Shown here: piece by piece, positions 15,670 to 23,660 of the stretch
Layout of the letters: every line of letters starts with the position of its first letter
Position numbering within the stretch: the stretch's first letter is position 1
NCBI RefSeq assembly: GCF_905372115.1
Contig: NZ_CAJPNR010000026.1
Location: 1-27,144 of the forward strand
Reading direction: 5' to 3'
DNA length: 27,144 nt
From: an uncultured Streptococcus sp.
GTDB lineage: Bacteria > Bacillota > Bacilli > Lactobacillales > Streptococcaceae
The notes under the pieces: generated by a model
The model's database searches: none
The model's input: only the letters and a program-made list of their open reading frames with translations
Told to the model about the DNA's origin: nothing
Position numbers and translations under genes: made by a program

Positions 15670-16410
15670 ATGGAAATTTCATTATTAACAGATGTTGGTC
15701 AAAAGCGTACAAATAACCAAGATTATGCCAATCTTTTTGTGAATCGGGCGGGCAAGACCCTGATCATCTTGGCAGATGGTATGGGCGGCCACAGAGCTGG
15801 AAACATTGCCAGCGAAATGGCTGTGACAGACTTAGGAGCTGCCTGGGTTGATACACAGATTGATTCGGTGAATCAAGTACGTGAATGGTTTGCGGAGCAT
15901 TTGGAAGAGGAAAATCAGCGCATTCATCAATTTGGTCAAGATGAAGAATACAAGGGCATGGGCACGACTTTGGAAGCCTTGGCTATCATTGATAATCAAG
16001 CCATCTATGCTCATATCGGAGATTCTCGCATCGGCTTGATCCGCGGTGATGAATACCGCCAGCTGACTAATGATCACTCGCTTGTTAATGCTTTGTTGAA
16101 AGCTGGACAGATCACTCCAGAAGAAGCAGAGCGTCATCCGCAGAAGAATATCATTACCCAGTCTATTGGTCAAAAAGACGAAGTACAGCCTGACTATGGC
16201 ATGATTACCTTGGAGGACGGTGACTACCTTCTGCTTAATAGTGATGGTCTGACCAATATGATTTCAGACAGTGAAATTTGTGACATTGTCACCAGCGACA
16301 TCAGCCTGTCTGAAAAAACACAAACCTTAATTCGCTTTGCCAACAATGCTGGAGGGCTGGATAACATCACAGTTGCTCTGGTTCGCTTTGACAAGGAGGA
16401 TAAGGCATGA
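15670..16410 (+). CDS. stp: PP2C-family Ser/Thr protein phosphatase Stp (PhpP)
   Basis: Manganese-dependent cytoplasmic phosphatase that reverses phosphorylation by the adjacent kinase StkP. The 246-aa protein has the complete PP2C motif series: RTNNQD (Asp18), ADGMGGH (Asp36, Gly37), GTTLEAL, AHIGDSRIG, TNDHS, ITQSIG, NSDGL (Asp192) and DNITVALV (Asp231). These acidic residues form the metal centre. AGGAGG lies 11 nt before the ATG, a slightly long spacing. The stop overlaps the stkP start in ATGA, the usual tight phosphatase-kinase coupling of Gram-positive bacteria. Confidence 0.96.
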   Translation: MEISLLTDVGQKRTNNQDYANLFVNRAGKTLIILADGMGGHRAGNIASEMAVTDLGAAWVDTQIDSVNQVREWFAEHLEEENQRIHQFGQDEEYKGMGTTLEALAIIDNQAIYAHIGDSRIGLIRGDEYRQLTNDHSLVNALLKAGQITPEEAERHPQKNIITQSIGQKDEVQPDYGMITLEDGDYLLLNSDGLTNMISDSEICDIVTSDISLSEKTQTLIRFANNAGGLDNITVALVRFDKEDKA

Positions 16411-18260
16411 TTCAAATCGGCAAAATCTTTGCCGGGCGATATAAAATCATCAAGCAGATTGGCCGCGGAGGCATGGCAGATGTCTATTTGGCCAAGGACT
16501 TGATTTTGGATGGTGAGGAAGTTGCGGTAAAGGTTCTTAGGACCAATTACCAGACAGATCCTATCGCTGTCGCGCGCTTCCAGCGGGAAGCCAAGGCGAT
16601 GGCTGACTTGGACCATCCGCACATCGTTCGGATTACTGATATTGGGGAAGAAGATGGCCAGCAGTATCTGGCTATGGAATACGTGGCAGGTCTTGACCTC
16701 AAGCGCTATATCAAAGAGAATTCTCCGATTTCAAATGAAGAAGCAGTCAGAATCATGGGACAAATCTTGCTGGCAATGCGCTTAGCGCATACACGCGGTA
16801 TTGTCCATCGTGACCTGAAACCACAAAATGTCCTCTTGACCCCAGATGGCAATGCCAAGGTAACAGACTTTGGGATTGCGGTGGCCTTTGCAGAGACAAG
16901 TCTGACTCAGACTAACTCAATGCTAGGCTCGGTTCATTATCTATCACCTGAGCAGGCGCGTGGCTCTAAAGCAACTGTTCAGAGTGATATTTATGCGATG
17001 GGGATTATTTTTTATGAAATGCTGACTGGTCATATCCCTTATGATGGGGATAGTGCCGTTACGATTGCCCTGCAGCATTTCCAAAAGCCGCTGCCATCCA
17101 TCATTTCTGAAAATCCTAATGTGCCTCAGGCCTTGGAAAATGTGGTCATTAAGGCAACAGCCAAAAAACTGACGGATCGTTATCAGTCAGTTGCAGAAAT
17201 GTATGTCGACTTGTCCAGCAGCTTATCTTATGAGCGCCGCAATGAAAAGAAATTGGTCTTTGATGATGTAGCGAAAGCAGACACCAAGACCTTGCCAAAA
17301 ATCTCGCCTGTACCTCAGCCAGTAGTTCCACCTGTTAAGTCAACACCGCCTAAAGCGGAAGCGGCTGAAGTCAAGGAAGAGACAGCTGATGCGGTTAAGA
17401 AAGTTCCAAAGAAACGTCGCTTGAGAACGCGTTACAAGGTTCTTTTCTTTGCAGTCCTATTGGTTTTGGCTGCCTTTGTCGTCCTTCTCTATAACAGCCC
17501 GTCCAATACCAGCGTGCCAGATGTTTCTGGTCAGACTGTAGCAGAGGCTCGCTCCGCTATTGAAGCTAAGAAGCTGGTTGTTGGAGATGAAAAAGAAGAA
17601 TACAGCGACAATGTCGAATCTGGCAAAGTTATTAAAACCGATCCACAGGCTAACAGTCAGCGCCGCGAAGGCAGCAAGATTGACCTGATTATTTCCAAGG
17701 GATCCAAGACCTTTGTGATGGAAGATTATGTCGGTCAAGCAAAATCAGCCGTAGTTGAAAATCTGAAAACAAACTATAATGTTTCTGAGAAATTGATTGA
17801 GATTGTTGAGGAGGAATCGGACGAGTACGAGCCAGGTCAGGTCATTCGCCAGTCTCCGGCAGCTGGTTCGACCTATGATTTGACTTCTAATCATAAGATC
17901 AAGCTGACAGTGGCGAAAGAAGTGACTAGTGTGGCCATGCCTGACTTTGGCAGCATGCAATACACCTACGCTAATGCCCGTTCTTACTTGATTCAAATGG
18001 GAATTTCTTCTTCTCGAATTGAGCGAGTTGTTGACCGTTCGGTCACTTCGACTCAGGCGGACTTGGTGACCTCTCAGTCTCCAGCGGCAGGTCAGACAAT
18101 TGACCTCAAGTCAAATGAAAAAATCACTCTTTACGTGACAGAAGCAACGACACCATCGTCATCTAGCTCGTCATCATCATCGTCTAGTAGCAGCTCAAAG
18201 AGCAGCTCATCGTCTGAAGATAGTGGACATGGAACTAATTCCAGCTCATCTGATAGTTGA
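16407..18260 (+). CDS. stkP: PASTA-domain Ser/Thr protein kinase StkP
   Basis: Transmembrane kinase that senses wall state and coordinates septal and peripheral growth. In the 617-aa protein the kinase domain (about 10-270) has the glycine loop GRGGMADVY, Lys42 in VAVKVL, HRDLKPQN (Asp136), DFG (154-156) and SPEQARG. A basic juxtamembrane stretch (334-343) precedes one membrane helix (about 344-362). Three PASTA repeats follow (about 367-433, 436-505, 508-578), then a Ser-rich tail with 14 consecutive serines (584-597). Pneumococcal StkP is longer and has four PASTA repeats, so the last one appears absent here. MapZ and GpsB, both tied to StkP in pneumococcus, are encoded in the same window. 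A terminator follows directly. Confidence 0.97.
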   Translation: MIQIGKIFAGRYKIIKQIGRGGMADVYLAKDLILDGEEVAVKVLRTNYQTDPIAVARFQREAKAMADLDHPHIVRITDIGEEDGQQYLAMEYVAGLDLKRYIKENSPISNEEAVRIMGQILLAMRLAHTRGIVHRDLKPQNVLLTPDGNAKVTDFGIAVAFAETSLTQTNSMLGSVHYLSPEQARGSKATVQSDIYAMGIIFYEMLTGHIPYDGDSAVTIALQHFQKPLPSIISENPNVPQALENVVIKATAKKLTDRYQSVAEMYVDLSSSLSYERRNEKKLVFDDVAKADTKTLPKISPVPQPVVPPVKSTPPKAEAAEVKEETADAVKKVPKKRRLRTRYKVLFFAVLLVLAAFVVLLYNSPSNTSVPDVSGQTVAEARSAIEAKKLVVGDEKEEYSDNVESGKVIKTDPQANSQRREGSKIDLIISKGSKTFVMEDYVGQAKSAVVENLKTNYNVSEKLIEIVEEESDEYEPGQVIRQSPAAGSTYDLTSNHKIKLTVAKEVTSVAMPDFGSMQYTYANARSYLIQMGISSSRIERVVDRSVTSTQADLVTSQSPAAGQTIDLKSNEKITLYVTEATTPSSSSSSSSSSSSSSKSSSSSEDSGHGTNSSSSDS

Positions 18261-18265
18261 TTAAT

Positions 18266-18313
18266 AAACCATCCATTTCAAGTTTTTTATCTTAAAACGG
18301 ATGGTTTTTTCTT
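18266..18313 (+). terminator. Rho-independent terminator after stkP
   Basis: AAACCATCC (18266-18274) pairs with GGATGGTTT (18299-18307). Inner TTT/AAA and AAG/CTT pairs extend the stem, with two single mismatches, around an 8-nt loop, and T residues follow. It separates the fmt-stkP unit from liaFSR. Confidence 0.88.
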
Positions 18314-18371
18314 ATTTACTGGACAAATTTCCCTATTTCATGCCTTGGACGGAGGTTTTTTGCTTTAATTT

Positions 18372-18380
18372 TGTTAAAAT
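18372..18380 (+). promoter_or_regulatory. Extended -10 promoter for liaFSR
   Basis: TGTTAAAAT, 25 bp before the liaF ATG and about 60 bp after the stkP terminator. No clear -35 is present, which would fit a promoter needing an activator such as LiaR. I could not identify a LiaR site with confidence; TGGAC occurs twice upstream (about 18320 and 18346). Confidence 0.5.
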
Positions 18381-18405
18381 AGGAAGGTAGAGAAAGGAAA
18401 AGGCT

Positions 18406-19101
18406 ATGTGGAAGGTTCAATTATTTGTCTTTGTTGAAACAGTCTTACTATCCATGGCATTGGTGACCATGTTGGCAGCTGATTTTTCACGAGTTGTCAT
18501 TATCTTGGTCCTTTTTTTGCTGCTGCTCTATTATTACTTCGGCAAGCAAAAAGGGAATTTTCTGCTGGTCGCTTCCATGATTATGCTGTTTTTCATTATT
18601 ATGCTCAATCCCTACGTCATTGCTGCCCTTTTATTTGCGCTTGTTTATGGGATGATTGTGGCCTACCCTTATATCTATAAGGAAAATCAAGAAACCCATC
18701 TCGTTTACGAAGAAGATGTGGAAATTCAGAGTGAAAAGAATCGCTGGTTGGGGGACCTGCAGCATTTTTCTAAGGACAGCTGTCAATTCCACGACATCAA
18801 TCTCTTGCGCATTGTTGGGAAAGACACCATTCATTTGGAAGATGTGATTTTGGTCAACCATGATAATGTCATTGTCATTCGAAAAGGTTTTGGCGATACC
18901 AAGATTATTGTGCCGCTGGATGTGGAAATTCAGCTGCAAATCAATACTCTTTACGGGGAGCTAAACTTTCTGCATCATCCATCCCGCAAGCTGCGCAATG
19001 AAACCATTTCGCTGACGACACCAGACTATAAACGGGCCAATAAGACAGTGAAGATAGTCCTCGTCAGCTTCTTAGGAAATGTGGAGGTTGTCAGAAAGTG
19101 A
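18406..19101 (+). CDS. liaF: LiaF-type membrane regulator of the envelope-stress system
   Basis: Membrane protein that restrains the histidine kinase LiaS in the absence of envelope stress. The 231-aa product has about four hydrophobic helices in residues 5-92 (including VVIILVLFLLLLYYYFG and FLLVASMIMLFFIIML), then a soluble domain (about 105-231) with the repetitive beta pattern typical of LiaF, such as NVIVIRKGFGDTKIIVPLDV and FLGNVEVVRK. AAAGGA precedes the ATG. The stop overlaps the liaS start (GTGA). The assignment rests on topology, the C-terminal motifs and the operon. Confidence 0.9.
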   Translation: MWKVQLFVFVETVLLSMALVTMLAADFSRVVIILVLFLLLLYYYFGKQKGNFLLVASMIMLFFIIMLNPYVIAALLFALVYGMIVAYPYIYKENQETHLVYEEDVEIQSEKNRWLGDLQHFSKDSCQFHDINLLRIVGKDTIHLEDVILVNHDNVIVIRKGFGDTKIIVPLDVEIQLQINTLYGELNFLHHPSRKLRNETISLTTPDYKRANKTVKIVLVSFLGNVEVVRK

Positions 19102-20117
19102 AGAAATCAAATTATTTTCTCATTCTCCTCTATACTTTCTTTGTCTTATTTATCATCTTTCATTATATTTTCAATATTTTTGATTTTACTTGGCAGGAGC
19201 TCTTTAATGATTTGGAGCTGTTGCAGTCATTTGTTTTCTTTGTTGTGATTATCGGTTTATCACTGACCATTCTGATTGTGATAGCAGCTCGCTTGATACA
19301 ATATCTGTCGGTAGCCCATGTGCAAAAAAATCTTCGGCGTTTGCTGGATGGACGGAGGCTGGAGCCAACAGACCAGCCCGAGCTGGATCGCTCTCTGCAT
19401 CAGCTCGAGAGGAGGATGCACCGTCTGACAGAGAATCTCCAGAAGTCTGAAAACCAAACCCTGCAGACAGAAGAAAAAATTATCGAAAAAGAACGGCGGC
19501 GGATTGCGCGTGACTTGCACGATACTGTCAGTCAGGAATTATTTGCAGCCAATATGATTCTTTCGGGAGTGGCTGGAAATGTAGAACGGCTTGATGGAGA
19601 AAAACTGCAAAAGCAGCTCAAGGGGATTGCCGATATTCTGGACACAGCCCAGAAGGATTTGCGGATTCTCTTGCTCCACCTGCGACCTACAGAGTTGGAA
19701 AATAAGACTCTGGTCGAAGGTATGGATGTGATTATTAAGGAGCTGACTGATAAAAGCGACATTGATGTTCACTTCAATCATCAGATTGGGCATTTACCCA
19801 AACAGATGGAGGAGCATGTCTTCAGAATCATGCAGGAAATTATCAACAACACACTGCGGCATGCCCAGGCCAGTCGGTTGGATATTTACCTCTATCAGGC
19901 ACCTAATGAGCTTAAAATTAAGGTATCTGATAATGGCGTCGGTTTTGATCCGCTGGCACAGGATGAACTCAGCTACGGCTTGAAAAATATGGAAGACCGT
20001 GTACGGGATATGGCGGGCACCTTTAAGCTTTTGACAGCCCCCAGAAAAGGTCTTTCTATTGAAATCACGATACCTTTACTAGAAGGAGAAGATCATGAAG
20101 ATATTGTTAGTGGATGA
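19098..20117 (+). CDS. liaS: Sensor histidine kinase LiaS (VraS-like)
   Basis: Membrane histidine kinase of the NarL/DesK class that phosphorylates LiaR under cell-wall stress. The 339-aa protein has two membrane helices (about 7-28 and 43-67) with a very short external loop, typical of intramembrane-sensing kinases. A linker helix leads to the HisKA_3 site RRRIARDLHDTVSQ with His141. The ATPase domain has EIINNTLRHA and DNGVGFDP, and GLKNMEDRV follows. The start is GTG, overlapping the liaF stop. The 3' end overlaps liaR by 23 nt. Confidence 0.95.
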   Translation: MKKSNYFLILLYTFFVLFIIFHYIFNIFDFTWQELFNDLELLQSFVFFVVIIGLSLTILIVIAARLIQYLSVAHVQKNLRRLLDGRRLEPTDQPELDRSLHQLERRMHRLTENLQKSENQTLQTEEKIIEKERRRIARDLHDTVSQELFAANMILSGVAGNVERLDGEKLQKQLKGIADILDTAQKDLRILLLHLRPTELENKTLVEGMDVIIKELTDKSDIDVHFNHQIGHLPKQMEEHVFRIMQEIINNTLRHAQASRLDIYLYQAPNELKIKVSDNGVGFDPLAQDELSYGLKNMEDRVRDMAGTFKLLTAPRKGLSIEITIPLLEGEDHEDIVSG

Positions 20118-20727
20118 CCACCAGATGGTCAGATTGGGATTGAAAAGTTACCTGGAACTGCAAGATGGTGTAGCTGAAGTATCTGAAGCAGTCAATGGTA
20201 AAGAAGGCGTTGAGCAAGCTTTAGCAAGTCGTCCGGATGTGATTATCATGGATATCGTCATGCCTGAGATGAATGGGATTGAAGCGACACTGGCCATTTT
20301 GAAAGAGTGGCCGGAAGCAAAGATTCTGATTTTGACTTCTTATCTGGATAATGAAAAAATTTATCCTGTTCTGGATGCAGGCGCTCATGGATACATGCTC
20401 AAGACTTCCAGCGCTGAGGAAATTCTCCGTGCTGTCAAAAAAGTGGCCAAGGGAGAATTTGCCATTGAAACAGAGGTCAGTAAGAAAGTGGAGTATCATC
20501 GCAATCATATCGAGCTCCATGAGGATTTGACCGCTCGTGAGCGTGATATTTTAGGGCTTTTAGCCAAGGGTTATGAAAATCAACGGATTGCGGATGAACT
20601 CTTTATTTCCCTTAAAACAGTCAAGACTCATGTTTCCAATATCCTGTCCAAATTGGAGGTGAGCGACCGCACTCAGGCTGTTGTTTATGCTTTTCAGCAC
20701 CATCTTGTCCCACAAGAAGACTTTTAA
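20095..20727 (+). CDS. liaR: Response regulator LiaR (VraR-like)
   Basis: NarL/FixJ-type response regulator, the partner of LiaS. The 210-aa protein has a receiver domain with acidic Asp7-Asp8, phosphoacceptor Asp53 in IMDIVMPEMNG, a conserved Thr/Ser switch in ILILTSY, and Lys103 in YMLKTS. The C-terminal LuxR-type helix-turn-helix runs LTARERDILGLLAKGY to TVKTHVSNILSKL (about 145-190). The start lies inside liaS (23-nt overlap), preceded there by AGAAGGAGAAG, so translation is coupled. No clear terminator separates it from the next gene, which has its own promoter beginning just after the stop. Confidence 0.96.
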   Translation: MKILLVDDHQMVRLGLKSYLELQDGVAEVSEAVNGKEGVEQALASRPDVIIMDIVMPEMNGIEATLAILKEWPEAKILILTSYLDNEKIYPVLDAGAHGYMLKTSSAEEILRAVKKVAKGEFAIETEVSKKVEYHRNHIELHEDLTARERDILGLLAKGYENQRIADELFISLKTVKTHVSNILSKLEVSDRTQAVVYAFQHHLVPQEDF

Positions 20728-20736
20728 TGGTATAAT
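20728..20736 (+). promoter_or_regulatory. Extended -10 promoter for the HAD-cyclophilin gene
   Basis: TGGTATAAT, a perfect extended -10 starting right after the liaR stop. TTGTCC at 20705-20710 is a possible -35, but the spacing is 20 bp. Confidence 0.6.
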
Positions 20737-20766
20737 AGAAAAGATTAAGATTGGACAAGGGGAGAT

Positions 20767-22167
20767 ATGGACGCAAAATTAAAGTATAAGGCAAAAAAGA
20801 TAAAAATTGTCTTTTTCGATATAGATGATACCCTGCGAGTCAAGGATACAGGTTTTATCCCAGAGTCTATCCAGACGGTTTTCAAGCAGTTGAAGGACAA
20901 AGGGATTTTGACTGGTATTGCGTCTGGACGAGGAATGTTTGGTGTCGTGCCGGAACTGAGAGCTTTGCAGCCAGACTTTTTCGTTACACTGAACGGAGCC
21001 TATGTCGAAGACAGTAAAGGAAAGGTGATTTCTCAGGCGGTTATCCCGTCTGATAGAGTAATGTCCTATATTGCTTGGGCTCAGGAAGTAGGGATTGACT
21101 ATGGTCTGGTCGGCAGCCATGAAGCGGCCTTGTCTAATCGAAATTCTCTGATTTCAGAGGCCATTGATGTGGTTTATCCAGATTTGCCTGTAAATCCAGA
21201 CTTTCATTTAGACAAGGATATTTATCAGCTTTGGACCTTTGAAGATAGAGGAGATTGCCTGCAGCTGCCAGAGGCATTAGCGGAGCATCTGCGTTTGGTT
21301 CGCTGGCATCCTCATTCGTCAGATGTCGTACCGACAGAAGGTTCCAAGGCAGCCGGAGTTTCCAAGGTTGTCGAGCATCTGGGCTTGAAACCTGAAAATG
21401 TCATGGTTTTTGGCGACGGACTCAATGATCTGGAATTATTTGACTATGCCGGAATTGGCATTGCCATGGGCGTTTCCCATGAAGAACTGCGAAAAAGAGC
21501 AGATTATATTACAAAAACAGTAGAAGAAGACGGTATTTTTGCCGCCTTAGAGGAGTTAGGTATGGTAGAAAAAGAATTACATTTTCCACAAGTAGAACTT
21601 GCAGCAGCAGAAGGTCCAAAAGCGACTATCAAGACTAATCATGGGGACATGAAAGTTCATCTGTTTCCAGAACAGGCACCAAAAACAGTAGCCAACTTTA
21701 TTGCCCTTGCTAAAGATGGTTATTATGACGGTGTGATTTTCCACCGCATTATTCAGGACTTTATGATTCAGGGTGGCGATCCTACTGGTACCGGTATGGG
21801 CGGTCAGTCTATCTATGGTGAGAAATTTGAAGATGAGTTTTCACCTGAGCTTTACAATATTCGTGGGGCTCTTTCCATGGCAAATGCTGGGCCGAATACT
21901 AACGGCAGTCAATTTTTCATTGTTCAAAATAAGAATCTACCTTATTCAGCTAAGGAATTGAGCCGCGGCGGCTGGCCTGAAGCTATCGCTGAAGTCTATG
22001 CCAGTCAGGGAGGAACACCGCATTTGGATCGGCGCCACACTGTCTTTGGTCAGCTGGCTGATGAAGCGTCCTACCAAGTTTTGGACAAGATTGCAGCTGT
22101 TGAGACGGGGGCGATGGACAAGCCGGTGGAAGATGTTGTGATTGAAACGATTGAGGTAGAAGACTGA
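20767..22167 (+). CDS. Fusion of Cof-type HAD phosphatase and cyclophilin peptidyl-prolyl isomerase
   Basis: A 466-aa, two-domain cytoplasmic protein. Residues 13-265 form a Cof/HAD-IIB phosphatase with DIDDTL (Asp18, Asp20), ASGRG (52-56), a Lys194-containing EGSKAAGVSK and GDGLNDLEL (216-224). Residues from about 284 form a cyclophilin with FHRIIQDFMIQGGDPTGTGM (325-344, catalytic Arg327), SMANAGPNTNGSQFF and HTVFGQL. Both active sites look complete. The natural phosphatase substrate and folding clients cannot be read from sequence. The reading frame is continuous, so this is not an artefact of two genes. AAGGGGAG stands very close to the ATG. The stop overlaps the start of the S1-domain gene by one base (TGATG). 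Confidence 0.93.
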   Translation: MDAKLKYKAKKIKIVFFDIDDTLRVKDTGFIPESIQTVFKQLKDKGILTGIASGRGMFGVVPELRALQPDFFVTLNGAYVEDSKGKVISQAVIPSDRVMSYIAWAQEVGIDYGLVGSHEAALSNRNSLISEAIDVVYPDLPVNPDFHLDKDIYQLWTFEDRGDCLQLPEALAEHLRLVRWHPHSSDVVPTEGSKAAGVSKVVEHLGLKPENVMVFGDGLNDLELFDYAGIGIAMGVSHEELRKRADYITKTVEEDGIFAALEELGMVEKELHFPQVELAAAEGPKATIKTNHGDMKVHLFPEQAPKTVANFIALAKDGYYDGVIFHRIIQDFMIQGGDPTGTGMGGQSIYGEKFEDEFSPELYNIRGALSMANAGPNTNGSQFFIVQNKNLPYSAKELSRGGWPEAIAEVYASQGGTPHLDRRHTVFGQLADEASYQVLDKIAAVETGAMDKPVEDVVIETIEVED

Positions 22168-22526
22168 TGAAAATCGGTGATAAATTAAAAGGCAAAATCA
22201 CAGGGATTCAGCCTTATGGAGCTTTTGTTGAGCTGGAAAACGGAACAATTGGTCTTATTCATATCTCAGAAATTCGTCCGGGTTATATTGAAAATATCCA
22301 TGATAGTGTAAAGATCGGTCAGCAAGTATTGGTACAGGTTGTGGACTATGATGAATTTTCTGGGAAGTCCAGTCTGTCCATGCGAACCCTAGAAGAAGAA
22401 AAGCACCGCCTCCCTAGACGCCACCGCTTTTCAAACGACCGCTGTAAAATTGGTTTTGAACCTTTAGGCAGACAGCTGCCTATCTGGATCAAAGAGGCAA
22501 AAAAAATCTTAAAAGAAGAAGCTTAA
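22167..22526 (+). CDS. cvfD: S1-domain RNA-binding protein (CvfD / general stress protein 13 type)
   Basis: A 119-aa protein with one S1 RNA-binding domain (about 1-72): GDKLKGKITGIQPYGAFVEL, GLIHISEI, VKIGQQVLVQVVDYD and SLSMRTLEEE. A basic C-terminal extension (about 80-119) follows. The pneumococcal homologue next to the same HAD-cyclophilin gene is, as I recall, the post-transcriptional regulator CvfD; the symbol is given on that basis. The ATG overlaps the upstream stop by one base, with GAGGT 9 nt before it, so translation is coupled. A strong terminator begins at its stop codon. Confidence 0.88.
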   Translation: MKIGDKLKGKITGIQPYGAFVELENGTIGLIHISEIRPGYIENIHDSVKIGQQVLVQVVDYDEFSGKSSLSMRTLEEEKHRLPRRHRFSNDRCKIGFEPLGRQLPIWIKEAKKILKEEA

Positions 22527-22565
22527 AAAATATCCTGTTCGATAAGAGAACAGGATATTTTTGTT
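22526..22565. terminator. Bidirectional terminator between cvfD and cysK
   Basis: A perfect 15-bp stem (22526-22540 with 22548-22562) around a 7-nt loop, with A and T tracts on both sides. It serves cvfD on the plus strand and, since no other hairpin lies between, probably cysK on the minus strand. Bases 22566-22630 hold nothing else I can see. Confidence 0.88.
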
Positions 22566-22630
22566 AGATAGAATTGCCATTCAATTCATAGCTGAGTGCT
22601 AATTTGAAATGGACATATTTTTCAAAAAAA

Positions 22631-23560
22631 CTAAGCATCAAATTCATAGAGAGCAGTAGATAGGTAGCGTTCGCCGTTATCAGGTGCCAGAGCAAGGACT
22701 TTTTTGCCAGCTCCTAGTTTTTTTGCTACTTCAATAGCTGCGAAAATAGCAGCAGCAGATGAAATTCCCACTAAGAAGCCTTCCTGACCGCCAATATAGC
22801 GTCCGAATTCCAGTGCTTGATCAGAAGTTACGCGGACAATACCGTTGTAGGCTTCTGTATCTAAGGTCTCTGGAATGAATCCAGCTGAAAGTCCTTGGAT
22901 TTTGTGAGGACCTGGCTTCTCACCAGAAAGGATAGCAGATTCGTCTGCTTCAACTGCGTAGGTTTGGATGTCCGGATTAACTTTTTTTAGAGCGTGAGAT
23001 ACACCGGAAATAGTTCCGCCAGTTCCGACACCGCCAACAAAAGCGTCCAGTCCAGTTTCACCGAAAGCAGCAATAATTTCTGCTCCTGTTGTTCGTTCGT
23101 GAACCTCTGGATTGGCCGGATTATTAAATTGCAGTGGCAGCCAGCCATTACGTTCTTGCGCAATTTCTTGTGCTTTTGCAATAGCCCCTTTCATTCCTTC
23201 GCTGCCTGGAGTCAAAACTAGCTCTGCTCCATAGGCTTGAATAATCTTGCGGCGCTCTACACTCATGGTTTCTGGCATAACAATGACAACCTTGTAGCCT
23301 TTAGCTGCTCCAACCCATGAAAGGCCAATGCCAGTATTTCCGCTGGTTGCTTCAACGATGGTATCGCCAGGTTTGATGAGGCCATCGCGTTCAGCCGCCT
23401 CAATCATGCTAAGAGCAATCCGGTCTTTGACGGAAGAGCCAGGATTAAAAGCCTCTAACTTCACATACACCTCAGCGGCTCCTTCTGGAACCAAGTTGTT
23501 CAATTTGACAATGGGAGTTTGCCCAATTAGTTCTGTAATGTTTTGATAAATACGTGACAT
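22631..23560 (-). CDS. cysK: Cysteine synthase (O-acetylserine sulfhydrylase)
   Basis: PLP enzyme that makes L-cysteine from O-acetylserine and sulfide. With the start at 23560 the product is 309 aa (MSRIYQNITELIGQTPIVKL). It shows NPGSSVKDR with the PLP lysine Lys45, the substrate loop TSGNTG (72-77), the phosphate-binding GVGTGGTISG and the C-terminal PDNGERYLST. An alternative ATG nine bases upstream is almost in contact with the GAGG ribosome site, while 23560 has a 10-nt spacing; I therefore prefer 23560. It is a single gene with its own promoter. cysK and cysM products are hard to tell apart, but the motifs favour CysK. Confidence 0.94.
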   Translation of the reverse strand: MSRIYQNITELIGQTPIVKLNNLVPEGAAEVYVKLEAFNPGSSVKDRIALSMIEAAERDGLIKPGDTIVEATSGNTGIGLSWVGAAKGYKVVIVMPETMSVERRKIIQAYGAELVLTPGSEGMKGAIAKAQEIAQERNGWLPLQFNNPANPEVHERTTGAEIIAAFGETGLDAFVGGVGTGGTISGVSHALKKVNPDIQTYAVEADESAILSGEKPGPHKIQGLSAGFIPETLDTEAYNGIVRVTSDQALEFGRYIGGQEGFLVGISSAAAIFAAIEVAKKLGAGKKVLALAPDNGERYLSTALYEFDA

Positions 23561-23593
23561 AGAATACATACCTCAATATAATTTAATAGAATT

Positions 23594-23622
23594 AGTATAA
23601 AATGAAACAAGCGCTTTGTAAA
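23594..23622 (-). promoter_or_regulatory. Sigma-A promoter for cysK
   Basis: On the minus strand TTTACA (23617-23622), a 17-bp spacer and TATACT (23594-23599). The -35 lies only a few bases beyond the yigZ terminator hairpin. Confidence 0.7.
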
Positions 23623-23628
23623 ATATAA

Positions 23629-23653
23629 AAAAGCTATGAGAGCCATAGCTTTT
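23629..23653 (-). terminator. Rho-independent terminator of yigZ
   Basis: AAAAGCTATG (23629-23638) pairs perfectly with CATAGCTTTT (23644-23653). On the minus strand a TTTTTTATATTTT tract follows, so it ends the yigZ transcript just upstream of the cysK promoter. Confidence 0.85.
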
Positions 23654-23660
23654 CTTTATG

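Noticed and set aside
23561..23569. Three extra residues on CysK
   Set aside because: The ATG at 23569 is one base from the GAGG site, too close for initiation; 23560 is better spaced.
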